The translations under genes were made by a program, and so were the position numbers. Shown in pieces: positions 25,270-33,958 of a DNA stretch of 64,000 nucleotides. Under the pieces are notes generated by a model. It was given only the letters and a program-made list of their open reading frames with translations, did no database searches and was not told where the DNA came from. Source of the stretch: an uncultured Paracoccaceae bacterium (lineage in GTDB: Bacteria; Pseudomonadota; Alphaproteobacteria; Rhodobacterales; Rhodobacteraceae); assembly GCA_947501025.1 (NCBI GenBank), contig CANMUM010000003.1, positions 1 to 64,000 of the forward strand, given 5' to 3'. Within the stretch, counting starts at the first letter, position 1, and each line of letters begins with the position of its first letter.

Positions 25270-26661
25270 ATGAATAATGAACATTTACTTACCCGCATCG
25301 ATCTTAAAGCCTCACAATCAGCACTTGGAACTGCGCTTGGTGGAGGTTTTGGCGAAATTTATATCGAATCATCACATGGTGATAGCTTGGTGTTTGATCA
25401 AAATCGTTTGCGCAATAATCAATCGCAAAGCATGGAAGGAATTGGCATGCGCCGTGTCCTTGATGCTGAGACGACCTATGCCCATTCTGAAAATATCTCG
25501 ATGGAAACGGTAAATGGGCTGGCAACCAGCTTGGGTCATTCAAACGGCGTCCAAAAAACAAGCACGCTCAAAGCTTCGGCACATAATCTTTATAAAGGTC
25601 AAGACTTACCGCCGCTTGCAGAACGTCTCGCACTTCTAGAAACGATCAATGAAACCGTTCGCGCTCTTGATCCGCGCATTATTAATGTGACAATTACACT
25701 GGCCTCCTCAACGCAAAACATAGCCATTATTGGCGCTGAAGGTGAGCCTCTCATCGATGTGCGCCCCATGTGCCGCATTGGTATTTCGGTTACGGTTGAA
25801 GAAAACGGGCGCCGCGAATCTGGCAATGCGGGCAAAGGTGGGCGTTTTGATATGCGTACACTTATGTCTGAGGATTGCTGGCTCGGCCTTGCGCGCGAAG
25901 GGTTGCGTATTGCGCTTGTTAATCTCATAGCTCAGCCATGCCCTGCGGGTGAACAAATGCTGCTCCTTGGGCCAGGCTGGCCAGGTGTATTATTCCATGA
26001 AGCTGTTGGTCATGGCCTTGAAGGTGACTTTAATCGCCGTGGCTCCTCAGCTTTTAGTAAACTGATGGGCAAACAAGTTGCTGCTAAAGGTGTGAATGTG
26101 ATCGATGATGGCACAGTCAATGAAGCGCGGGGTTCAATTCACTTTGATGATGAAGGGACGCCCACCGCGCGCAACACTTTGATCGAAGACGGCAAGCTTG
26201 TCGGCTACATGCAAGATCGACTTAATGGCGAGCTTATGGGCGTCGGCACTTCGGGCAATTGCCGTCGCGAAAGCTATGCTCACCCGCCAATGCCACGTAT
26301 GACCAACACTTTTCTCGACAATGGAAGCGACAATCCTGATGATTTACGAGCCGAACTGAAATCGGGCATCTATGCTGTGGGATTTGGTGGCGGCCAAGTT
26401 GACATCACATCAGGCAAATTTGTTTTCAATTGCACCGAAGCCTACCGCATTGAAAAAGGCGAAATTCTCTACCCTGTTAAAGGGGCGACGCTTATCGGTG
26501 ACGGCCCTACTGCACTTCATAAAATCATCGGCATTGGCAACGACATGTCGCTTGATCCGGGCGTTGGCAATTGCGGTAAAGCGGGCCAATGGTTACCTGT
26601 ATGCGTAGGCCAACCGACCGTGCTAATGGAAGGCATCACAATTGGTGGAACTGAGATTTAA
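25270..26661 (+). CDS. tldD: Metallopeptidase TldD
   Basis: The 463-residue protein is the catalytic subunit of the TldD/TldE (PmbA) protease, which degrades unfolded peptides and matures some modified peptides. The zinc motif HEAVGHGLEGDF (near residue 246) has the HExxxH form of this family. A third ligand Cys is expected in the conserved SGNCRRESYAHPPMPRMTNTFL region. The C-terminal FGGGQVDITSGKFVFNCTEAYRIEKGE and TIGGTEI are family hallmarks. Its partner TldE is not in the window. No strong Shine-Dalgarno site is visible before the ATG. Confidence 0.95.
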   Translation: MNNEHLLTRIDLKASQSALGTALGGGFGEIYIESSHGDSLVFDQNRLRNNQSQSMEGIGMRRVLDAETTYAHSENISMETVNGLATSLGHSNGVQKTSTLKASAHNLYKGQDLPPLAERLALLETINETVRALDPRIINVTITLASSTQNIAIIGAEGEPLIDVRPMCRIGISVTVEENGRRESGNAGKGGRFDMRTLMSEDCWLGLAREGLRIALVNLIAQPCPAGEQMLLLGPGWPGVLFHEAVGHGLEGDFNRRGSSAFSKLMGKQVAAKGVNVIDDGTVNEARGSIHFDDEGTPTARNTLIEDGKLVGYMQDRLNGELMGVGTSGNCRRESYAHPPMPRMTNTFLDNGSDNPDDLRAELKSGIYAVGFGGGQVDITSGKFVFNCTEAYRIEKGEILYPVKGATLIGDGPTALHKIIGIGNDMSLDPGVGNCGKAGQWLPVCVGQPTVLMEGITIGGTEI

Positions 26662-26670
26662 TTTATAAAG

Positions 26671-27225
26671 TTAATTCTCATTTACGCATTTCTTGATATC
26701 AGCAAGAAACTCCTGAATTTTATCTGAATACTCCTTTTCTTTGAGCAGTTCTTGTATTTGATCAGGTGTTTTCCCAATTAATGGTATCTGTAGAAATACA
26801 TTTTCAAGAAATGCGGTTGAAACCGTATTCAGCACAAGACGCAAGGATACAAGCATATCCTCTCCACGATGTGAAGCATGCGCTAATGCAATTGGCTTAT
26901 TTATAATAGCATCTCCAGAAACGAGCCAATCAATCGCATTTTTAATCCCCCCAGGGATCGCGCGCACATATTCGGGAGATGATATCAAAAGCGCATCAGA
27001 ACGCTCAACAAGCTTAATAAACTCCAAAATAATTTCAGGCGTATGTTCACCTTCACGGTCTACCGAGAAAATTGGGAAATCCGCGAGACCATTATAAAGC
27101 TCAACCTCAATTCCAATAGGCGCCCGTTTTGCAATTTCACGCAATAATGTTTTATTGGTTGAAGAAGCTCTCAAACTTCCCGAAAGTGCTAATATTTGAA
27201 ATTTACCTTGTGCTTCATTTATCAA
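26671..27225 (-). CDS. NAD(P)H-dependent FMN reductase (flavodoxin-like fold)
   Basis: The fold starts FQILALSGSLRASSTNKTLL, an FMN phosphate loop. It continues with the second FMN motif LLISSPEYVRAIPGGIKNAIDWLVS, the PEY-GxxKNAIDW signature of the NADPH-dependent FMN reductase family. No ATG or GTG precedes the first strand. The best start is TTG at 27225, whose last two bases lie in the polA stop codon (a TTGA overlap), suggesting translational coupling. The product is 184 residues and probably reduces FMN or quinones. It is tail-to-tail with tldD, 9 bp away. Confidence 0.82.
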   Translation of the reverse strand: MINEAQGKFQILALSGSLRASSTNKTLLREIAKRAPIGIEVELYNGLADFPIFSVDREGEHTPEIILEFIKLVERSDALLISSPEYVRAIPGGIKNAIDWLVSGDAIINKPIALAHASHRGEDMLVSLRLVLNTVSTAFLENVFLQIPLIGKTPDQIQELLKEKEYSDKIQEFLADIKKCVNEN

Positions 27226-30023
27226 TGCGCAACTGCCCAATTTGGCCCATAACCCGCATCGACCTCTAAAGGAACGCGCAGCTTTGTATATGGCATAGCC
27301 GCATTAACCATCACTTCGCGGACAGTTTCTATCAAAGCGTCACGCTCGTCATGCCGTACCTCAAATACCAATTCATCATGCACCTGAAGAAGCATTTTTC
27401 CAGAAAGCCGTGCTTGCTGCATCGCAGCTGGCACACGGATCATTGCTCGGCGAATAATATCGGCCGCAGAGCCTTGAATGGGCGCGTTGATCGCCGCACG
27501 CCATGCGAATCCAGCAGCAGGCCCCTTCTCATTAATGCTTGGTGTGTGAATTTTACGGCCAAATAATGTGGTGACATAGCCATCTGCTTTTGCACCCGCA
27601 ACCGTCTCATCCATATAAGCACGAATGCCCGGGAAGCGTTCAAAATAACGGTCGATAAAATCTTTGGCCTCAGCTCGTGGAATGCGCAAATTGCGCGCCA
27701 GACCAAATGCAGATATGCCATAAATAACACCAAAATTAATCGCTTTTGCTTTGCGCCGAATAGCGGGATCCATGCCTTCAATCGGTACATTAAACATCTC
27801 TGATGCCGTCATAGCGTGAATGTCCAATCCATCCTCAAAGGCAATGCGCAGCGCATCAAGATTGGCAATTTCAGCAAGCAGCCGCAACTCAATTTGGCTA
27901 TAATCAAGCGCAACAAGTGTATGCCCTTCTGAAGCCACAAATGCCTCACGGATACGGCGCCCCTCCTCAGTACGAATGGGAATATTTTGCACATTTGGTG
28001 AAGTGGATGAAAGCCTTCCGGTGTTCGCACCAGAGATCACATAGCTTGTATGAACACGACCCGTTTCAGGATGAATATGGTTTTGCAGCGCATCCGTATA
28101 TGTTGATTTCAGCTTGGATTTCCCACGGTAATCCAAAATTAATGATGGAATTTCATGACCCTCAGAAGCCAAGTCCTCCATGATATCGACACCCGTTGAA
28201 TAAGCACCGTTTTTGCCGCGCTTACCACCATTCAGAGCGAGATGATCGAACAGAACTTCACCGAGTTGCTTAGGTGAATTCACGTTAAATTTCATTCCAG
28301 CTTTTTCTTGGATTTCGTCTTCAAGCTGTGCAAGTTCTTGGGCAAATTTATTCGACATTTGCGCAAGATGGTCACGATCAACACGCACACCCGTCATTTC
28401 CATATCCGCAAGAACCTTAACCAAGGGGCGCTCCATACGCTCATAAACATTGCTAACGCCCTCGCGCATCATCATAGGTTCAAGTGCGTGATATAGCCGC
28501 AAAGTAATATCGGCATCCTCAGCCGCATATGGCGCGGCATCTTTCACAGCCAAACGATCAAAGGTAATCTGCGATTTACCAGACCCCAAAAGGGATTTGA
28601 TTGAAATCGGTTCATGATCAAGATATCGCTTGGATAGCTCATCCATACCATGATTATGACGCCCAGAATTTGATGCAAAACTCATCAACATCGTATCGGC
28701 TATTGGACCAATATTGATGCCATTTCGCTTCATGATCTTCATGTCATACTTCATGTTTTGACCGATTTTTAATATCGACGGATCTTCCAAAACAGGTTTG
28801 AGAAGCGCTAAAGCTTCGCCCTTGTCGATCTGATCAGGCGCAAGTTCAAGACCACCAAAAAGTTCATTATCTTCACCAATCATATGCGCAAGTGGGATAT
28901 AGCATGCCTCGCCAATTTCGGTCGCAAGGGATATGCCAACAAGGTCAACCCGCATTTCATCAAGCCCAGTGGTCTCTGTATCGAACGCCACATGACCACG
29001 TGTGTAAATGCGGTCAATCCAATTTTGAAGCCGATCGATTGTTGTCACAGTTTCATAAGCCTCAAGATCAAAGGCAACCGATTGATTGGGGGCAGAGGAG
29101 GCCTGCCCTTCAATCACAGGCATTTCAGGCGCAGCAACACCTAAGCGTCCCGCAACTCGGGTGGTCAATGTTCGAAATTCCATCTCTTGCAAAAACGCAA
29201 GAACCTTATCTGGATCAGGTGCGTTCAGGTCAAAATCATCATTCTTACAATCAAGTTCTACATATTCATCAAGACGTACAAGATCACGCGACACACGAAT
29301 TTGGTCCGCAAAATTGATCAATGTTTCGCGCCGTTTCGGTTGCTTGATTTCTCCTGCGCGCTCCAAAAGCGTCTCCAAATCACCATATTCTTGAATGAGT
29401 TGTGCAGCCGTTTTGATACCGATACCTGGGGCACCCGGCACATTATCTACGCTATCACCAGCCAAAGCTTGAACATCGACAACACGGTCAGGGTCAACGC
29501 CAAATTTTTCAAATACACCATCTGAATCAATACGGCGGTTTTTCATCGGATCCAGCATTTCAACGCCGCCACCCACGAGCTGCATCAAATCTTTATCACT
29601 TGAAAGAATTGTGACGCGCCCACCTGCCTCACGGCCTTGGCGCGCTAGCGTTGCGATAATATCATCAGCCTCAAAACCTTCAAGCTCGATAGAGGGCAAT
29701 CCAAATGCCCGTGTCGCATCACGAATAATCGCAAATTGGGGGACAAGATCTTCGGGTGCGGGTGGCCGATTGGCTTTATATTCAGGATATATATCTGAGC
29801 GAAATGTTTTCCCCTTGGCATCGAAAATCACGGCAACATGTGTCGGTGCATCAGGGCCTGTTGCATCTTCAACAAATTTGAAAAGCATATTACAAAAACC
29901 CGACACAGCGCCAACGGGCATACCATCAGATTTGCGCGTTAAAGGCGGCAAGGCATGATAAGCGCGAAATATATAGGCCGAACCGTCGATGAGATGTAAA
30001 TGTGAGCCTTCGCCAAATGCCAT
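27222..30023 (-). CDS. polA: DNA polymerase I
   Basis: A 933-residue repair and Okazaki-processing polymerase with all three domains. The 5'-3' exonuclease spans about 1-300 (HLIDGSAYIFRAYHALPPLT, ELEGFEADDIIATLA). A 3'-5' exonuclease lies around 330-530 with intact metal site (HVAFDTETTGLDE; AAEDADITLRLY). The polymerase domain carries motif A DYSQIELRLLAEI, motif B RRKAKAINFGVIYGISAFGL and motif C LLQVHDELVFEV. Start at ATG 30023 with AAAGGAT upstream. Upstream in-frame codons would add 19 atypical residues. It is the last large gene of the GT14-HIT-zinc finger-polA strand block. Confidence 0.97.
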   Translation of the reverse strand: MAFGEGSHLHLIDGSAYIFRAYHALPPLTRKSDGMPVGAVSGFCNMLFKFVEDATGPDAPTHVAVIFDAKGKTFRSDIYPEYKANRPPAPEDLVPQFAIIRDATRAFGLPSIELEGFEADDIIATLARQGREAGGRVTILSSDKDLMQLVGGGVEMLDPMKNRRIDSDGVFEKFGVDPDRVVDVQALAGDSVDNVPGAPGIGIKTAAQLIQEYGDLETLLERAGEIKQPKRRETLINFADQIRVSRDLVRLDEYVELDCKNDDFDLNAPDPDKVLAFLQEMEFRTLTTRVAGRLGVAAPEMPVIEGQASSAPNQSVAFDLEAYETVTTIDRLQNWIDRIYTRGHVAFDTETTGLDEMRVDLVGISLATEIGEACYIPLAHMIGEDNELFGGLELAPDQIDKGEALALLKPVLEDPSILKIGQNMKYDMKIMKRNGINIGPIADTMLMSFASNSGRHNHGMDELSKRYLDHEPISIKSLLGSGKSQITFDRLAVKDAAPYAAEDADITLRLYHALEPMMMREGVSNVYERMERPLVKVLADMEMTGVRVDRDHLAQMSNKFAQELAQLEDEIQEKAGMKFNVNSPKQLGEVLFDHLALNGGKRGKNGAYSTGVDIMEDLASEGHEIPSLILDYRGKSKLKSTYTDALQNHIHPETGRVHTSYVISGANTGRLSSTSPNVQNIPIRTEEGRRIREAFVASEGHTLVALDYSQIELRLLAEIANLDALRIAFEDGLDIHAMTASEMFNVPIEGMDPAIRRKAKAINFGVIYGISAFGLARNLRIPRAEAKDFIDRYFERFPGIRAYMDETVAGAKADGYVTTLFGRKIHTPSINEKGPAAGFAWRAAINAPIQGSAADIIRRAMIRVPAAMQQARLSGKMLLQVHDELVFEVRHDERDALIETVREVMVNAAMPYTKLRVPLEVDAGYGPNWAVAH

Positions 30024-30123
30024 TATGTATCCTTTTCGATAATTATGGCTCAGGATATGGGAATAGGTTGCGAAATCCAATAGCTAGAATAACTATTCTT
30101 CACTATCTTCTATAGGCAGGGAT

Positions 30124-30291
30124 TTAGTGATCTTGGCCTTGGCCTTCTTTTACAAACTTCGCATCGCAATAAGGACAAACGACTTCACCTTTTGAAGGTT
30201 CGATTTGCAGCCATACACGTGGGTGACTTGAAGCTGTCCCACCATCACAGGCGATTTTCGATTTGGTTGTTTTTGTGACTTGATTTGACAT
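30124..30291 (-). CDS. Small zinc-finger (CHCC-type) protein
   Basis: A 55-residue frame with the zinc-ligand set C (KIACDGG), H (SSHPRVWLQI) and CPYCDAKF, the zf-CHCC pattern shared with the mitochondrial complex I accessory subunit NDUFS6. It is widespread as a tiny alphaproteobacterial protein. The GGxxxSSHPRVWLxI core is intact, so it is very likely a real gene although short. It lies between the HIT gene (14 bp upstream) and polA on the same strand. Confidence 0.85.
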   Translation of the reverse strand: MSNQVTKTTKSKIACDGGTASSHPRVWLQIEPSKGEVVCPYCDAKFVKEGQGQDH

Positions 30292-30305
30292 ATCGATTTC
30301 CTTTT

Positions 30306-30686
30306 CTATGATTTAACTCTAAGCGGGCCTATCGGTTCACCCGCAAGCAGATGCACATGATAATGAGGAACTTCCTGCATTCCCCAAGCGCCTGCATTTG
30401 AAATAACACGGTAACCACGACCGCCATCAAAAGATGTTAGATTATTCTCTGAAATCAGCTGTAAAATCAATTGATCAAAGCCTGTTTTTTCTTCAATGCT
30501 CGCATGGTTCAAAAAATCATCATAGTTTACATAAGCGCCTTTTGGAATTATCAACAAATGAATAGGCGCTGCGGGGTTTATGTCATAAAAAGCGAGAGCG
30601 TGGTCATTCTCAGCAGCCGTTTTATTCGGGATTTCGTTGCGCAATATCTTTGCAAAGATATTTTGGTTGTCATAGGTGTAGCTCAT
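30306..30686 (-). CDS. HIT family nucleotide-binding protein (Hint-like)
   Basis: A 126-residue histidine-triad hydrolase. The N-terminus NIFAKILRNEIPNK and the DINPAAPIHLLIIPK strand match HINT/PKCI proteins. The active site is EVPHYHVHLLAGEP, with the H-x-H-x-H triad near residues 108-112. These enzymes hydrolyse adenosine phosphoramidates. AAGGGA precedes the ATG. It starts 4 bp after the GT14 gene ends, on the same strand. Confidence 0.93.
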   Translation of the reverse strand: MSYTYDNQNIFAKILRNEIPNKTAAENDHALAFYDINPAAPIHLLIIPKGAYVNYDDFLNHASIEEKTGFDQLILQLISENNLTSFDGGRGYRVISNAGAWGMQEVPHYHVHLLAGEPIGPLRVKS

Positions 30687-30690
30687 AAAA

Positions 30691-32262
30691 TTAGTCCCTT
30701 ATATCTAACTGCCTGACCATATTTACAAAATCATCAGAATCACGTTCAAATACTTTACCAAGGATTTCCGCACGCATTTTAGAACTATGCCATTCACGCA
30801 ATTTCTCATATCTTGCGATTCCAATAGTTCCAAGACGGCGAGATTCTTGTTTAAAGGTTTGAATGATTGCCTTATGAAGGGTGTTCCTTTGAACTGAGCT
30901 GCCCTTAGCAACCATCAAGCCAGCTCTGTCAGCATGGCCATCCAAATACTCTTCTGAAAACTCATTTTCTAACTCAATGACACGCAGATCATCGCAATGC
31001 TCACGAAGATATTCCAATTGACTTAGCCGAGAGGAATCTAAGCCAATAATGATCTGGTTAAGCTGTCGCGCCTCCATCATCATACGCAAAAAAGCGGCTG
31101 GATTTTGGAGCCTTTTGGATTGGTGGTTTTGGAAATTCCCAAGATCATGCATATCATGCCCGCTCTCATCATAAATATATCCCACATAGGGTATATTTGT
31201 AATTTCACTGATAGAGCTACCAACCCTATGCCCAACATGCCATTTCTTTGAAACGATCACAAAAACACGTTTATCTTCTTCAATTCTGCCAAATTTTTTC
31301 CATATATTGTCACCAAAGCGCATGCCTTCGCGGCCTGTATATGTTGTAAAATTAATCGTTTCTACGCCATTACTATAAATCGTATCACCAGTACTTTTGG
31401 AGACAAATCGCTTAATTAAACGCTTTTTGACTTTTTTAGAATTCTCCGAAATTTTTCGCGCAAAGAAACTATTTTGTGATGTTAAAAAATCATAATGATC
31501 GTCATAAAATACAGTTGGCAATCCATAATCGCTAAATCTCAAAAATGTAGGCGGTTTAGAAATGCGGTCGCTTTCGGGAACGATGGTCGCGACCATCGTT
31601 TGAAAAAATATTTCATCAGGAATCCAACAGCGTTTAAAAAAACGTGTTATTTCTGGTCGTGCAGCCAGAAACAACAAAATACGCTCCAAAGTCTTTCTGC
31701 GCAAACACCACCATTGTGATCCAATTGACAATGTTAGCCCATCTGGAGGCTTTCGATCGATACCCAAAAGCCTCTGGGCATCATAAGAACGGTAAAAAAA
31801 CCACTTTCTTTTGCGCTCGTTAAAATAATGATAGAATTGCAAACGTTCTATATGAGGCCCAGTTTTGATCCAATTGCCATGATAAAAATCAGCTGTTTCA
31901 ATTTGGTCACTGCGTGTTTGCGCGAGATGTGTTTGCAGATCTTCATGGGATTGAATCGGGACACAGTCACCCGAAAGATAGTAAAAATGTGTGGCATCGG
32001 TAAAACTATCAAGCCCCTTGCTGATCATTCGAAGCGTGGCCTTAACCAAGCTCCAATCCCCCCATCCAGCCTTAACAGACTCAACAGTTTCAACATTTGG
32101 GTTCTCTGAAAACTCATCATGCAAAACTTTACGATCAGCTTTCGCTGCGTTTTTATCCATATGATAGACAACGCAGGCACCCGTTTCGACCAAATATTCA
32201 ATCTGCTCAATAATTTGTTTGGGCTGCTTATGGCATAATAAAAGATAGCAAATCTTAACCAT
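30691..32262 (-). CDS. GT14-family glycosyltransferase with DUF5928-type C-terminal domain
   Basis: The 523-residue protein begins VKICYLLLCHKQPKQ without a signal peptide. Residues 1 to about 290 match the core-2/I-branching enzyme family GT14, which includes beta-1,6-N-acetylglucosaminyltransferases and protein O-xylosyltransferases. Matching blocks are VVYHMDKNA, WGDWSLVKATLRMI (67-80), FYYLSGDCVPI (93-103), GSQWWCLRRKTLERIL and IPDEIFFQTM. The remainder matches a C-terminal region I recall as DUF5928 in Rhodobacterales. The likely role is adding a sugar to a cell-surface glycan or protein. A carbohydrate-type sulfotransferase is divergent 139 bp away, suggesting a shared product. AAGGT precedes the ATG. 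Confidence 0.85.
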   Translation of the reverse strand: MVKICYLLLCHKQPKQIIEQIEYLVETGACVVYHMDKNAAKADRKVLHDEFSENPNVETVESVKAGWGDWSLVKATLRMISKGLDSFTDATHFYYLSGDCVPIQSHEDLQTHLAQTRSDQIETADFYHGNWIKTGPHIERLQFYHYFNERKRKWFFYRSYDAQRLLGIDRKPPDGLTLSIGSQWWCLRRKTLERILLFLAARPEITRFFKRCWIPDEIFFQTMVATIVPESDRISKPPTFLRFSDYGLPTVFYDDHYDFLTSQNSFFARKISENSKKVKKRLIKRFVSKSTGDTIYSNGVETINFTTYTGREGMRFGDNIWKKFGRIEEDKRVFVIVSKKWHVGHRVGSSISEITNIPYVGYIYDESGHDMHDLGNFQNHQSKRLQNPAAFLRMMMEARQLNQIIIGLDSSRLSQLEYLREHCDDLRVIELENEFSEEYLDGHADRAGLMVAKGSSVQRNTLHKAIIQTFKQESRRLGTIGIARYEKLREWHSSKMRAEILGKVFERDSDDFVNMVRQLDIRD

Positions 32263-32401
32263 TTTTATCTTACCTTTTATATTAATCTAACGTATATCAT
32301 ATGGGCAAACAATTGTCATTGCACAGTTATAGTCTTTGGGGTTAAAAGAAAACCCAGAAATATAAAAGATGGTATTATAAAAAATAATATAGGGCATATA
32401 A

Positions 32402-33208
32402 ATGAAATTTCCTGGTTGCTGGATGGATCTTGAATCCAAAGTTATATATCGCGTTGTTCCAAAATGTGCGTGTTCAACGATTGGCCAAATTATATATTAT
32501 GGAAACCATGGTAAATATTTTGATGGTGACATTCATGATGCGACAACAGACATACATAAATGGGGCTTCACTGAAAGCCAAGATCACATCCGAGCAGCGG
32601 TAACATCTGGAGATGCATATATTTTTGCGTCTGTGCGGAATCCTTATTCACGCGTATTAAGCTCATTTTTTGACAAAATTGCGGGTATTCAGCGCAATGG
32701 GCAACGTTATCGCGGTGATTTGGTGCCTCAGCTCTATCGAAATTATGGCGTTGATGTTGAAACAGAAGGCTTTGATCAAATCGCATCATTTCGCCGATTT
32801 TTATTATTCGTGCGTGATACAATAAAATTCCGCAAGCCCATGCATCCCGATATTCACTGGTCTGATATGTCTGGCCATATTGGAACTTTGATTGAAAATG
32901 GCGGCAAGCTCAATCGTATTATATCTACTGAAAATTTCGCAAAAGAAATGGTAGAAGTTGCGAACTCTTACGAAAAGAAACATATGCCAGAGCTTGATCC
33001 AATGCCGCGCTTCAATGAGAGCTCAGGCCACGGCCCCAAGCAAGAGTTTAAGCTTGAGGAATATTTTGATGACCTTTCCAGACATATCGTATATGATATT
33101 TACAAGAATGATTTTGACCTATTTAAATATGATACAGATCCTTCAAACCGTAAGCCGATTGGTGAAATTGACTTAGACGAAGTTCATGCAAGATTATCAG
33201 GAAAATAA
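32402..33208 (+). CDS. Sulfotransferase family 2 (carbohydrate-type) protein
   Basis: A 268-residue cytosolic PAPS-dependent sulfotransferase. The 5'-phosphosulfate-binding motif is PKCACSTI (20-27), and the 3'-phosphate motif is SVRNPYSRVLSSFFDK with R79 and S83. Cys residues in the PSB loop and the RNPYSRVLS form are typical of the chondroitin/HNK-1 type family rather than small-molecule aryl sulfotransferases. It is divergent from the GT14 gene and followed by a response regulator after 79 bp. Sulfation of the glycan made by that enzyme is the simplest inference. Confidence 0.85.
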   Translation: MKFPGCWMDLESKVIYRVVPKCACSTIGQIIYYGNHGKYFDGDIHDATTDIHKWGFTESQDHIRAAVTSGDAYIFASVRNPYSRVLSSFFDKIAGIQRNGQRYRGDLVPQLYRNYGVDVETEGFDQIASFRRFLLFVRDTIKFRKPMHPDIHWSDMSGHIGTLIENGGKLNRIISTENFAKEMVEVANSYEKKHMPELDPMPRFNESSGHGPKQEFKLEEYFDDLSRHIVYDIYKNDFDLFKYDTDPSNRKPIGEIDLDEVHARLSGK

Positions 33209-33216
33209 TTTTGATA

Positions 33217-33236
33217 TTGGCTTAGTAAAAAGCCAA
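33217..33236 (+). other. Inverted repeat between sulfotransferase and response regulator
   Basis: TTGGCTT (33217-33223) and AAGCCAA (33230-33236) form a 7-bp stem with a 6-base loop just after the sulfotransferase stop. There is no T-run, so it is not a standard terminator. It may attenuate or stabilise the message. Confidence 0.35.
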
Positions 33237-33287
33237 CGAATATATTGAGCATCACTTTTGTAATTGTAAATTTATAGGATATTTTTA

Positions 33288-33890
33288 ATGCGCGTTCTCA
33301 TTGCAGATGATCACGAACTCATTCGCGACACACTTGCTGCGTATTTAGAAAACGACGGCTTCACCGTCACATCATGCAAAGATCTTGATGAAGCGATTCA
33401 CATTGTGAAAACAAGCCCATTATTTGACGTAATTTTGCTTGATTATACAATGCCAGGCATGAATGGGCTGGAAGGTCTTCGGCGTATGCGCAATGACGGC
33501 AATGATCGTCCTATAGCCATTATCTCTGGTACAGCCTCAAAAGCTGTGGCAGATGATGCATTAAAAGCTGGAGCAAAAGGATTTATTCCCAAAACTCTAC
33601 CAGCCAAAACATTATCAAATGCCGTTCGTTTCATTGGAGCTGGTGAAACCTATTTTCCACATAGCTTCATGCAAGATGCTGAATGTGAGAATGCTCCAAA
33701 TCAGATGACTCCTCGCGAACGTCAGGTGCTTATCGGTATTTGTGATGGCAAATCGAACAAAGAAATCGCAATCGACCACGATCTTCAAGAGGTCACTGTA
33801 AAACTACATGTCAAAACATTGCTCAAAAAACTTGGTGCTAAAAACCGCACACATGCCGCTATGATAGCCCGTGATTTACAGTTATTATAG
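33288..33890 (+). CDS. LuxR-type two-component response regulator
   Basis: The 200-residue protein has a receiver domain with D7, D8 and phospho-acceptor D52 (VILLDYTMPGMNG), and K102 (GFIPKTLP). It ends with a LuxR/NarL helix-turn-helix (MTPRERQVLIGICDGKSNKEIAIDHDLQEVTVKLHVKTLLKKLGAKNRTHAAMIA). No histidine kinase gene is adjacent, so the partner is encoded elsewhere. Its placement beside the sulfotransferase hints at control of surface glycan genes, but the sequence does not prove it. AGGAT lies upstream of the ATG. Confidence 0.92.
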   Translation: MRVLIADDHELIRDTLAAYLENDGFTVTSCKDLDEAIHIVKTSPLFDVILLDYTMPGMNGLEGLRRMRNDGNDRPIAIISGTASKAVADDALKAGAKGFIPKTLPAKTLSNAVRFIGAGETYFPHSFMQDAECENAPNQMTPRERQVLIGICDGKSNKEIAIDHDLQEVTVKLHVKTLLKKLGAKNRTHAAMIARDLQLL

Positions 33891-33958
33891 TAAAATTACC
33901 AATTGAGCACTCAAACTCATTCGACTAGGATATTTTAAATTAGTTTGAGGCCTACATC

